Positions 1 through 6,262 of a DNA stretch of 40,333 nt are shown here, piece after piece (within the stretch, counting starts at the first letter, position 1; each line of letters opens with the position of its first letter). This DNA is from an uncultured Bacilli bacterium. Its GTDB lineage: Bacteria; Bacillota_I; Bacilli_A; RF39; UBA660. Location: positions 1 through 40,333 of the forward strand of contig CANQCI010000015.1 in the NCBI GenBank assembly GCA_947589675.1, in the 5' to 3' direction. Made by a program: the position numbers and the translations under genes. The notes beneath the pieces are model-generated. The model did not search any database. It was not told the DNA's origin and was given only the letters and a program-made list of their open reading frames with translations.

Positions 1-74
1 CCGATTAGCTCAGTCGGTAGAGCGCACGGCTGTTAACCGTTAGGTCGTAGGTTCGAGTCCTACATCGGGCGCCA
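1..74 (+). tRNA. tRNA-Asn (GTT), 5' end clipped by the window edge
   Basis: Cloverleaf is readable: D-arm GCTC...GAGC, anticodon loop CTGTTAA (bases 30-36) with anticodon GTT at 32-34, T-arm GTAGG-TTCGAGT-CCTAC, acceptor 3' strand ATCGGGC, discriminator G and an encoded CCA at 72-74. The 3' acceptor strand calls for GCCCGAT on the 5' side, but the window begins at CCGAT, so two 5' bases lie outside. The outermost anticodon-stem pair (27-43) is a C-U mismatch; the other four pairs are sound. Confidence 0.96.
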
Positions 75-84
75 TTTGAAAATT

Positions 85-109
85 AACTTCCTATTTTAGG
101 AAGTTTTTT
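85..109 (+). terminator. Rho-independent terminator after tRNA-Asn
   Basis: A 9-bp stem (85-93 with 97-105) with a TTT loop runs straight into a T tract 11 bases past the tRNA CCA. It faces the convergent minus-strand gene ending at 120, whose transcript would also cross the hairpin, but the T run on that strand is weaker. Confidence 0.85.
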
Positions 110-119
110 ATATATTAAT

Positions 120-557
120 TTACAAATATTTTTTTAATTCTCTTTCATTCTTTTCTAAAACTTTATTTAAATCTTTTAAAATAGCCGTAATTTTCTTGTT
201 ATCATAAGCTTGGCTATGAATTAAACTGGTAATTTCTAAAATTCCTTTTGTTGTTCCCTCTAACATCATTTTAGCTATTTCTTCATCATTTTCATTTTTT
301 AATAATTGCATATTAGTATATAAATCATTACTTAGACGCATCATTTTACTAATTCTTTTTGGTTCTTCACCATATGTGGCCAATAACTTTTCAATTTCTT
401 GACGAATAATTAAATATTCCTTTTTTTGATCTAACATAATTTTTTCTAAACAAGCATTTTCGACTTTCTTAATAACTTCGACAATCCCAATAATTCCTAT
501 ATCAACAACTCGATAGGCTTTATTTAAAGTTTCAATATCATTTTTCAAAAAAATCAC
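120..557 (-). CDS. Hypothetical helical protein, about 145 aa
   Basis: I do not recognise this protein. It is rich in charged and aliphatic residues with heptad-like spacing and no signal peptide or membrane segment; the sequence reads as three or four long alpha helices, so a helical-bundle or coiled-coil fold is likely. It lies 30 bases downstream of the RNase J gene in the same direction. The start is uncertain: the longest frame opens with GTG at 557, but that codon sits in the 3' arm of the hairpin that terminates the RNase J transcript and has no convincing Shine-Dalgarno. A TTG three codons in, or the ATG at codon 41, are alternatives. Its function cannot be inferred from the neighbours. 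Confidence 0.6.
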   Translation of the reverse strand: MIFLKNDIETLNKAYRVVDIGIIGIVEVIKKVENACLEKIMLDQKKEYLIIRQEIEKLLATYGEEPKRISKMMRLSNDLYTNMQLLKNENDEEIAKMMLEGTTKGILEITSLIHSQAYDNKKITAILKDLNKVLEKNERELKKYL

Positions 558-579
558 CCATCTTTAGTATGAGTGATTT
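547..579 (-). terminator. Rho-independent terminator of the RNase J gene
   Basis: On the minus strand a 10-bp stem (579-570 with 560-551, one G-T pair) closes a 9-base loop and is followed by seven T (553-547). It begins nine bases past the RNase J stop and overlaps the annotated start of the next gene. Confidence 0.75.
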
Positions 580-587
580 CTAATTAT

Positions 588-2222
588 TTATACTTCTTGA
601 ATAACCGCAATAATCATTGGCTTACATTCAGTTTCTTGATATAAATAATCACTTAATTCTTGTCTAATTTCTAATTTTATTTGATTATAATCTACAAACT
701 TTGGTGTAATATTCCGATTAATAATTTCTTCACATATTCTTTTTATTTCTACAATCATGTCTTGGGAATCTTTAATATAAATAAAGCCCCTAGTGGTTAC
801 TTCTGGTCCCACAATTAAAACTTTATCTCTTTTATCTAAAGTCGCACTAATTAACACAATTCCATTTTCACTTAGCATTTCACGGTCTTTAATAACTAAA
901 TCCCCAACATCATCATTACTTTTGCCATCTATTAAAACATCGCTAACTTTAATGTGTTCAAAATTATCTATTAATTTACCATCAATAAATGTAACAACAT
1001 CACCATTTTGTTTTAAAATAATATTTTCTGCTTCAATTCCTAACATACTAGCTAAATTAGCATTATTAACCATATACCGGTATTCCCCTTTAACTGGCAT
1101 ATAATACTTTGGATTATTAAGTTTTATCATTAGCATTAAATCTTCCCGAGAGGCATGATGAAGAATTTCTTTATCTTTTGGGATAGTTACAATATTACAA
1201 CCAAACTTAGCTAATTCATTTTGTAATTTTACTAAAACTTTTTCGGTACTATCATAACCTGGTTCAGCAAAAACTACGGTATCATCTGCCTTTAATGTAA
1301 CATATTTATCATAATTATTAAGAATCCGATTTAATGAAGCATATGGGGTTGCTTTATCATCCATGATTAACAAAATGGAGTTTTCATCATTAACATTACT
1401 TAAATCCCCGATTATTTCATCATTATAATTTAAATACTTTTCTTTATGAGCAAAAGAGATTACATTTTGAAGTCTTTTTCCCATAATAACAATCTTCCGA
1501 TGGCGATTACTCGCCGCTTCAATAATTTCGCTAATCGTATATAAATGATCTGGTAAAACCGAAAAAAGGATTCGTTTTTCATTATGATTTATCACATCTT
1601 TAAAATAATCTACTAACCGATGTTTGGGCGATGTATGACCATTTTTTTCAGCAAAACTCGATTCACATAATAAACATAAAACCCCTTGCTTGCCAACATA
1701 AGCTATTTTACCTAAATCCATATCATAAGCTCCCCGCATGCTTGGATCAATAATAAAATCACCGGTATAACATATCGCCCCATCCTTAGTATTAACTACA
1801 TACATAACCGCATCAGGGGTACTATGCGATACCGTAATTGGAAATATAGAAACTAATCCAAAATTTAATTTTTTATGAGGCTTAATTAATATAATATTAT
1901 CCTCATTTACCCCATCTTCCTTTAATAAAAATTTTGTAAACTTTGTAGCATATACTTTTAAGTTGGGAATTTCTCTTAATAAATCATTAACACTTCCCAT
2001 ATTTTCTTTATGACCATGGGTTATAAAAAGTCCTTTTATCCGATTTTTATTTTTAATTAAATAAGTAAAATCAGGCATAATATAATCTATACCTAGTAAA
2101 TTACCACTGGCAAATTTTAAGCCGCAATCAAAAACAAATAAATCATTATCAACTTCAATTACATAACAATTCTTCCCACTTTCGGCTAAACCACCTAAAC
2201 CAAATATTTTTATTTTAGACAT
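588..2222 (-). CDS. rnjB: Ribonuclease J paralogue (J2-like) with degenerate metal site
   Basis: A 544-aa protein with the RNase J layout: beta-lactamase fold, inserted beta-CASP domain and C-terminal domain. RNase J is a two-metal endo/5'-exoribonuclease of mRNA decay and rRNA maturation. The signature HxHxDH reads H69-G-H71-K-E73-N74 here, so the Asp and last His are replaced. The His of the usual HGEYR motif is Lys378 (VKGEYR). His133, Asp155 and His356 are kept. B. subtilis RNase J2 shows comparable loss and is a weakly active partner of J1, so this is most likely a J2-type subunit, with an active J1 expected elsewhere in the genome. The start is ATG with a GGTGATTTTTT leader. An inverted repeat lies just upstream and its terminator overlaps the start of the next gene. 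The family is certain; the J2 assignment is an inference. Confidence 0.9.
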   Translation of the reverse strand: MSKIKIFGLGGLAESGKNCYVIEVDNDLFVFDCGLKFASGNLLGIDYIMPDFTYLIKNKNRIKGLFITHGHKENMGSVNDLLREIPNLKVYATKFTKFLLKEDGVNEDNIILIKPHKKLNFGLVSIFPITVSHSTPDAVMYVVNTKDGAICYTGDFIIDPSMRGAYDMDLGKIAYVGKQGVLCLLCESSFAEKNGHTSPKHRLVDYFKDVINHNEKRILFSVLPDHLYTISEIIEAASNRHRKIVIMGKRLQNVISFAHKEKYLNYNDEIIGDLSNVNDENSILLIMDDKATPYASLNRILNNYDKYVTLKADDTVVFAEPGYDSTEKVLVKLQNELAKFGCNIVTIPKDKEILHHASREDLMLMIKLNNPKYYMPVKGEYRYMVNNANLASMLGIEAENIILKQNGDVVTFIDGKLIDNFEHIKVSDVLIDGKSNDDVGDLVIKDREMLSENGIVLISATLDKRDKVLIVGPEVTTRGFIYIKDSQDMIVEIKRICEEIINRNITPKFVDYNQIKLEIRQELSDYLYQETECKPMIIAVIQEV

Positions 2223-2236
2223 AAAAAATCACCTTG

Positions 2237-2281
2237 TATAATATAGTTTGTTACTAATTAGAGACTTACTACTATATTATA
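2237..2281. repeat. 11-bp perfect inverted repeat in the RNase J gene leader
   Basis: TATAATATAGT at 2237-2247 is matched by its exact complement at 2271-2281 with 23 bases between. It sits 15 bases upstream of the RNase J start. It could be a 5'-UTR hairpin or an operator; the left arm also contains -10-like sequence on the minus strand. Function unknown. Confidence 0.5.
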
Positions 2282-2315
2282 TCCTTTCTATTAAATTTTT
2301 TTAATTTGGAGTCGT

Positions 2316-2384
2316 TTATTTGTTGATATAGCTAAAAGCCTCTGCTGGTGTTAACAACTCCTCTTTTAATTCAAATTGTATACA
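2316..2384 (-). pseudogene. Possible transposase C-terminal remnant (IS3-like)
   Basis: A short frame closed by TGA upstream and TAA downstream reads CIQFELKEELLTPAEAFSYINK. The pattern Q(F/W)xLK...LTPxE followed by an aromatic residue resembles the last residues of IS3-family OrfB transposases (…LKxLTPVEYR). There is no start codon, no upstream coding and no IS end that I can see, so at most it is a decayed fragment. The match is weak and could be chance. Confidence 0.25.
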
Positions 2385-2536
2385 TCATTGTGCCAAACTT
2401 TACTATTTCATATAATATTTCAAAATGTTTCAATTCTTTATTGAGACATTATAGTTGGCTTTGTTTTTATTTTTCTTCTAATTATTTATCCTGAATACTT
2501 CTAACAAATTAGCTATATACTATTAAAAACATAATA

Positions 2537-2565
2537 TTGACAAATATATAATATTTCGCTATATT
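2537..2565 (+). promoter_or_regulatory. Consensus housekeeping promoter for the orphan small RNA
   Basis: TTGACA (2537-2542), 17-base spacer, TATATT (2560-2565). A start around 2572-2574 is expected. There is no + strand gene downstream until 20521, so it evidently drives the short structured RNA that follows. Confidence 0.7.
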
Positions 2566-2572
2566 AATTATG

Positions 2573-2645
2573 TAAAAGCAATTTTGCTTTGGGGTTCGTG
2601 GTATCACGGACGGTAAGAACTGGTTTATCCAGTTCTTATTTTTTA
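2573..2645 (+). ncRNA. Candidate structured small RNA, about 70 nt, unknown family
   Basis: Starting just after a consensus promoter there are three tandem hairpins: 2575-2590 (7-bp stem, TT loop), 2595-2610 (6-bp stem, GTAT loop) and 2615-2637 (9-bp stem, TTTAT loop), the last followed by six T and so a rho-independent terminator. The linkers are GGGG (2591-2594) and CGGT (2611-2614). GGTTC (2593-2597) could instead pair with GAACT (2617-2621), breaking hairpins 2 and 3, which would be attenuator-like. No reading frame of note is present (the ATG at 2570 is followed at once by TAA), and the next + gene is far away. I could not match it to a known riboswitch or small-RNA family. Confidence 0.55.
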
Positions 2646-2689
2646 TTTTAAGGAAATGTTTTTATTTTTTTAATTACTACTATTTTCAT

Positions 2690-2749
2690 CTATCCCATAT
2701 CTTTATCAATAGATAAAAGTTTCGTAGGTTTATCACACCATTTTGACAT
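2690..2749 (-). CDS. Micro-ORF, 19 aa, with its own promoter and Shine-Dalgarno
   Basis: Reads MSKWCDKPTKLLSIDKDMG. It has a good Shine-Dalgarno (GAGGTG, five bases before ATG) and sits about 36 bases downstream of the expected start of a promoter at 2792-2820, after the ATPase terminator. It is too short for family assignment. It may be a small peptide, a regulatory leader peptide, or the 5' stub of a gene truncated by past rearrangement (a possible transposase remnant lies further downstream). No terminator is seen directly after it. Confidence 0.4.
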   Translation of the reverse strand: MSKWCDKPTKLLSIDKDMG

Positions 2750-2791
2750 TATTTCACCTCATATAAAATAAAAAGTCTTATTGCTTAATAA

Positions 2792-2820
2792 ATTATATCA
2801 AAAAAAGCTTAATCAATCAA
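2792..2820 (-). promoter_or_regulatory. Promoter upstream of the 19-aa ORF
   Basis: On the minus strand TTGATT (2820-2815), 17-base spacer, TATAAT (2797-2792). The -35 box and spacer overlap the terminator hairpin of the ATPase gene, so the end of one unit and the start of the next share sequence. Confidence 0.5.
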
Positions 2821-2845
2821 GCACCATTTAATGCCCGGTTAAGCT
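2800..2845 (-). terminator. Terminator of the DUF4143 ATPase gene
   Basis: Seven-bp stem AGCTTAA/TTAAGCT (2845-2839 with 2812-2806) with a long loop and a T tract of seven, ten bases past the stop codon. Confidence 0.6.
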
Positions 2846-2854
2846 CTTATTTTC

Positions 2855-4111
2855 CTAATTTTTTAGGGTACCAATAGACACAACATACACTCCATCATCA
2901 CGCTTATAAGAATAGCTTGTGCCTGTAAGTACAACCAAAAATGTCGGTTCACCACATTTTTTAATATCTATACGTTCTTTAAACTTTAATAAATTTTTTG
3001 CCGCTTCATCTATATAACCGCCACCCAGTTTGATTTCAATTGCTCCCCATTTTCCATTACTGGTTCTAAGGATAGCATCAATTTCAAAATCTTTTTCATC
3101 ACGATAAAAAGTAATTTCTCCATATTGTTGCGTATATATTTTTAAATCTCGCATACAAAGTGATTCAAATAATAATCCAAATGTGTTTAAATCATTTATT
3201 AAATCTTGGGGTTTCATATCTAGGATTGCCGTTGCAAGTGAGGGATCAACAAAATATTTTTTAGGCTTAGTTCGTAATGAATATTTACTTCTAAAATTTA
3301 AATTAGTGGCATTAACATTTTCAATCACAAATAGTTTTTCTAATACATTTAAATAGTCATTTAAGGTTGGTCTTGATATATCAATGGCAAAGTTATTTTT
3401 AACATCTTCCTCAATTGTCGAAAGAGCCACTGGAGAAGCAATATTTCGAGCTAAACTTCTTAAAACATTTTGCATTTTTTCGGGATTTCTTTTGCCACCA
3501 CCAACACGATTAACTTCTTCATGCACTAAAGCTTTAACATATTCTTTAGCAAATCTATACTTAGCATCACTTTTAACTTCTAAAGACGCTGGCCACCCAC
3601 CTCTTACTATTATAGATGCTAAATCTTCTAAAGATAATGATGATACGCCGGAAATATTATTACCTTTTATTATATCGGAAAATGATACTTCACCCGTAGA
3701 TTCACTAGACTCATATAAGCTCATAGGTCGCATTAATACTCTCGATATTCTTCCCGTTCCAGTATGCATTACTTTTCCTTCACTTGGTTTGGCTGAGCCG
3801 GTAAGAATATATTGTCCTTTTTGCCGAGAATGATCAACATCTGTTCTGATAGAATCCCAAACAACAGGATACATCTGCCATTCATCAAACATTCTAGGCT
3901 TTTCGCCAATTAAGAATAATGATGGCTTGGTATTATTTATTTCATCAAATTCTGCCTTTCGATCAGGATTTTGAAATTCTATAAAGCTTTTGGCATGATG
4001 AAACCCCGTGGTAGATTTTCCACACCATTTACACCCCTCGATTAAGACAGCTCCCATGATTTCCATAAGTTCATCTATTTCGGCATCTATAACTCTTGGT
4101 AAATATTTCAT
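2855..4111 (-). CDS. AAA_14/DUF4143 ATPase with PD-(D/E)XK-like C-terminus
   Basis: A 418-aa protein of the widespread family with an N-terminal P-loop ATPase domain (AAA_14) and a C-terminal DUF4143 domain. The Walker A is GCKWCGKST (about residues 26-34). A second conserved strand reads YILTGSA. The C-terminal third has FEIDAIL then AIEIKLG, the D...ExK arrangement of PD-(D/E)XK nuclease folds. Members are common accessory genes in gut bacteria; their cellular role is not settled, so I give none. It is a single-gene unit: promoter at 4138-4166, three 23-bp-spaced repeats just upstream of it, and its own terminator. The ATG at 4111 is chosen because no earlier in-frame start exists; AAAGGAG lies about 11 bases upstream, rather far. 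The P-loop ATPase and family call are firm. Confidence 0.9.
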   Translation of the reverse strand: MKYLPRVIDAEIDELMEIMGAVLIEGCKWCGKSTTGFHHAKSFIEFQNPDRKAEFDEINNTKPSLFLIGEKPRMFDEWQMYPVVWDSIRTDVDHSRQKGQYILTGSAKPSEGKVMHTGTGRISRVLMRPMSLYESSESTGEVSFSDIIKGNNISGVSSLSLEDLASIIVRGGWPASLEVKSDAKYRFAKEYVKALVHEEVNRVGGGKRNPEKMQNVLRSLARNIASPVALSTIEEDVKNNFAIDISRPTLNDYLNVLEKLFVIENVNATNLNFRSKYSLRTKPKKYFVDPSLATAILDMKPQDLINDLNTFGLLFESLCMRDLKIYTQQYGEITFYRDEKDFEIDAILRTSNGKWGAIEIKLGGGYIDEAAKNLLKFKERIDIKKCGEPTFLVVLTGTSYSYKRDDGVYVVSIGTLKN

Positions 4112-4137
4112 AGCTTCAACAGCTCCTTTATTTAAAA

Positions 4138-4166
4138 ATTATAAATTAGGTTATCAAAAAAAGCAA
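4138..4166 (-). promoter_or_regulatory. Promoter of the DUF4143 ATPase gene
   Basis: On the minus strand TTGCTT (4166-4161), 17-base spacer, TATAAT (4143-4138), giving a leader of about 20 bases before the ATG at 4111. The repeat array begins seven bases upstream of the -35 box. Confidence 0.6.
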
Positions 4167-4172
4167 ATTTTA

Positions 4173-4235
4173 TTTTACATTTTGAGAAAAAATCATTTTA
4201 CATTTTAGGAAAGATTTATTTTACATTTTGAGAAA
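4173..4235. repeat. Three direct repeats at exact 23-bp period (candidate operator)
   Basis: Three copies of the 17-mer TTTTACATTTTGAGAAA begin at 4173, 4196 and 4219; the middle copy has AGG for GAG. The constant 23-bp step puts them nearly on the same helical face. They lie between the MITE-like element and the -35 box of the DUF4143 ATPase gene, where an activator or autoregulator would bind. They are not part of the MITE inverted ends. Confidence 0.7.
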
Positions 4236-4250
4236 ATAAATCTTTAAAAA

Positions 4251-4626
4251 AGGGGCTGTTGGGAAATTAAATAATTAATAATTTCTTAACAGTTTTTTTG
4301 TGTGATATTTAAAAACCTAGAAAATATAACACTTTCTAGGCATTTTGGGATACAATTATCTCGCTTAAGAAGTTGTATCACATAGGATATTTTAACATAA
4401 AAAGTTTACTTTTCATAATACTTTCAGAAAAGCGTATTGTAGAATTTGAAAAAACAGATAAATTTTTGTTTTTTTAGAAATTTCTGATGTTGAAAAAATA
4501 ATTAAAAATATAATAAATTATTACAGGAAAATACACTATATTTTGCATAAAATTAAAGTTATTATATACCAAATTAAAATAAAAAGGCTATTAAGAAATT
4601 AATCACTTAATTTCCCAACAGCCCCT
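4251..4626. mobile_element. MITE-like non-coding element with 20-bp perfect inverted ends
   Basis: AGGGGCTGTTGGGAAATTAA at 4251-4270 is exactly complementary to 4607-4626, and similarity continues imperfectly another ~25 bases inward. The 376-bp interior has no coding frame of note but further hairpins: CCTAGAAA/TTTCTAGG near 4316-4340 and GATACAA/TTGTATC near 4350-4380. Each terminal repeat, with its inner partner, folds into a ~14-bp stem followed by T, acting as a terminator directed inward. No clear target-site duplication is visible and the parent IS family is not assignable from this copy. The right end supplies the last two bases of the TAG stop of the surface-protein gene. Confidence 0.7.
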
Positions 4627-6133
4627 AATAAGTTAAAAGCATCGGACTTTCATATGTTCCATCACCACTTACATAGGTGATATCACTGGTTAAATAAAAT
4701 ACTGGTCTAACACTTTTTAATTCATTCACACTAGCTTTATTTACACCACTAGAATTAACATTAATAGCTTGATTGGTACTTTCAGCATCTCTAGTTAAAG
4801 TCCACATTCCGGCATCACTTAGTAACCAGTTATTGTTGTAATAATTATTATTTATCCATTCATCTTTATTAGAAGCAAAAGCAACATCACTTAAATATAA
4901 TAAACCAAATTTACTAATTACTTCTAAATTGTCATTCGTGCAAAGTGAAACATTACTTATGCCATCATTATCTAAGCATTTTAATTCATCAGGTTGAATT
5001 TTTCTTTCCCCGACTTCCTCAGCATATATATCATTTGGCTTTAAATCGGTATTACTTATTCCCCCGATATACCAAGTAGCATCGAAAATTTTGGTTTGCC
5101 AACTTTCCGGAATAGTATTTAAAAAGGAACTATCATCACTATTATTTAAGGTTGTGAGTAAAGAACTTTTTTCCCAACCATTAGAACCATTACTATTCCA
5201 ATAGTCCGTTTTAAATTCCGCATCAGTAATTAATTTAAGATGATTATCAATAACCCCAATTATCCGATAACGATTATTATTTAGACAAGCTGTACCATCA
5301 GAAAAACAGACATAATTATTAGGATTACTTCCCGCATAGCGATAACTATTATCATTAGCATCTACACTATTTCCATAAATATCCGTATTACTACCATCAT
5401 GATAATATAAATTGTTTTCCCCTGGAGTTTTATAGGTACTAGCTATTTTATCAACAATACTTTTATTTTTCTTTTCCGGTTGAATTAAAGCTTGAGCTCG
5501 AAATTCTTTGCCTATATTTTGGGCTTGGTCAGTATTTAGATTAACTAATGTAACTTTTATATGCCATTCTTGTTCACTATTTCTAGCAATATCCCCGCTT
5601 GCTTCAATACTATGGGCTTCATCAATTGCTACCAAACCTTGTTTAGTAGTAATATCAAAACCTTGAATTGAACCAGTTGGAGCATCAACTGTAACATAAT
5701 CAATTGTCTTATCAGCAATTTCCGTAACTAAATTACCATCTGGATCTTCAATTTGCAAAAGTAATTCTGGTTTTTCGGAATTTACGGTATATATAAAGGG
5801 ATTATTTAAAATATTAAAATAGACAAAGTAATCTTGGCTTTCTATATCTTCACCATCTACTCTATTTAATATAGCTTTAACACTTGTTTCACTTACAAAA
5901 TTTTTAGAACTACTTTTAAAATTTTCGTTAGTATCAATTGTAATAGCACTTCCCGCTTCAAAAGTTAAAGCATCAGTTGAATCAACTTCCATGTCTAAAT
6001 TACCCCTAATACTATCACCATTTTGAGAGGCAAAGTAAGCATAAGTGGCACTCAAAACAGTTACTAATAACAACATTAAACAACAAATAATCACAACAGT
6101 CTTTTTCTTATTTTCTATATCAGTTTTATTCAT
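4625..6133 (-). CDS. Membrane-anchored modular surface protein, 502 aa
   Basis: N-terminal charged stretch and one hydrophobic segment (about residues 10-32) ending ATYAYF, like the exported TasA/camelysin-type proteins, then an Ig-like beta domain to about residue 215. From about 260 a second domain begins with NSYRYAGSNPNNYVCF, continues RYRIIGV...LKLI and ends SVRPVFYL, a layout reminiscent of C-type-lectin/formylglycine-enzyme-like folds used for display. It is homologous at both ends to the 958-aa protein at 37420-40296, but lacks that protein's middle FN3 and beta-repeat modules and keeps an AT-rich 3' end. It has its own promoter (6164-6192). The stop codon TAG is completed by the inverted end of the MITE, so the original C-terminus may have been altered. 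Ligand unknown; adhesion is a guess. Confidence 0.8.
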   Translation of the reverse strand: MNKTDIENKKKTVVIICCLMLLLVTVLSATYAYFASQNGDSIRGNLDMEVDSTDALTFEAGSAITIDTNENFKSSSKNFVSETSVKAILNRVDGEDIESQDYFVYFNILNNPFIYTVNSEKPELLLQIEDPDGNLVTEIADKTIDYVTVDAPTGSIQGFDITTKQGLVAIDEAHSIEASGDIARNSEQEWHIKVTLVNLNTDQAQNIGKEFRAQALIQPEKKNKSIVDKIASTYKTPGENNLYYHDGSNTDIYGNSVDANDNSYRYAGSNPNNYVCFSDGTACLNNNRYRIIGVIDNHLKLITDAEFKTDYWNSNGSNGWEKSSLLTTLNNSDDSSFLNTIPESWQTKIFDATWYIGGISNTDLKPNDIYAEEVGERKIQPDELKCLDNDGISNVSLCTNDNLEVISKFGLLYLSDVAFASNKDEWINNNYYNNNWLLSDAGMWTLTRDAESTNQAINVNSSGVNKASVNELKSVRPVFYLTSDITYVSGDGTYESPMLLTY

Positions 6134-6163
6134 TAAATCAAATCCTATCTTATTCTTAATCTA

Positions 6164-6192
6164 ATTTTACACCAATAAAAATAGAAATTCAA
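6164..6192 (-). promoter_or_regulatory. Promoter of the 502-aa surface-protein gene
   Basis: On the minus strand TTGAAT (6192-6187), 17-base spacer, TAAAAT (6169-6164), downstream of the rpoC terminator, so the surface gene is a separate unit. Confidence 0.5.
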
Positions 6193-6217
6193 CTAAAACT
6201 GATTTCTAAAGAGGATA

Positions 6218-6253
6218 TAAAAAAAGAAAGTAATCAACAATCTTACTTTCTTT
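6218..6253 (-). terminator. Terminator of the rpoBC operon
   Basis: Eleven-bp stem AAAGAAAGTAA/TTACTTTCTTT (6253-6243 with 6233-6223), nine-base loop, followed by T's on the minus strand; begins ten bases past the rpoC stop. Confidence 0.9.
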
Positions 6254-6262
6254 CCTATATTT

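Noticed and set aside
2573-2645. Known riboswitch classes (fluoride, preQ1, ZTP, guanidine) for the small RNA
   Set aside because: The conserved cores I could recall do not match, and there is no downstream + strand gene to control.
4173-4235. CRISPR array
   Set aside because: Only three repeats of 17 bases with 6-base gaps; repeat and spacer lengths do not fit and no cas genes are near.
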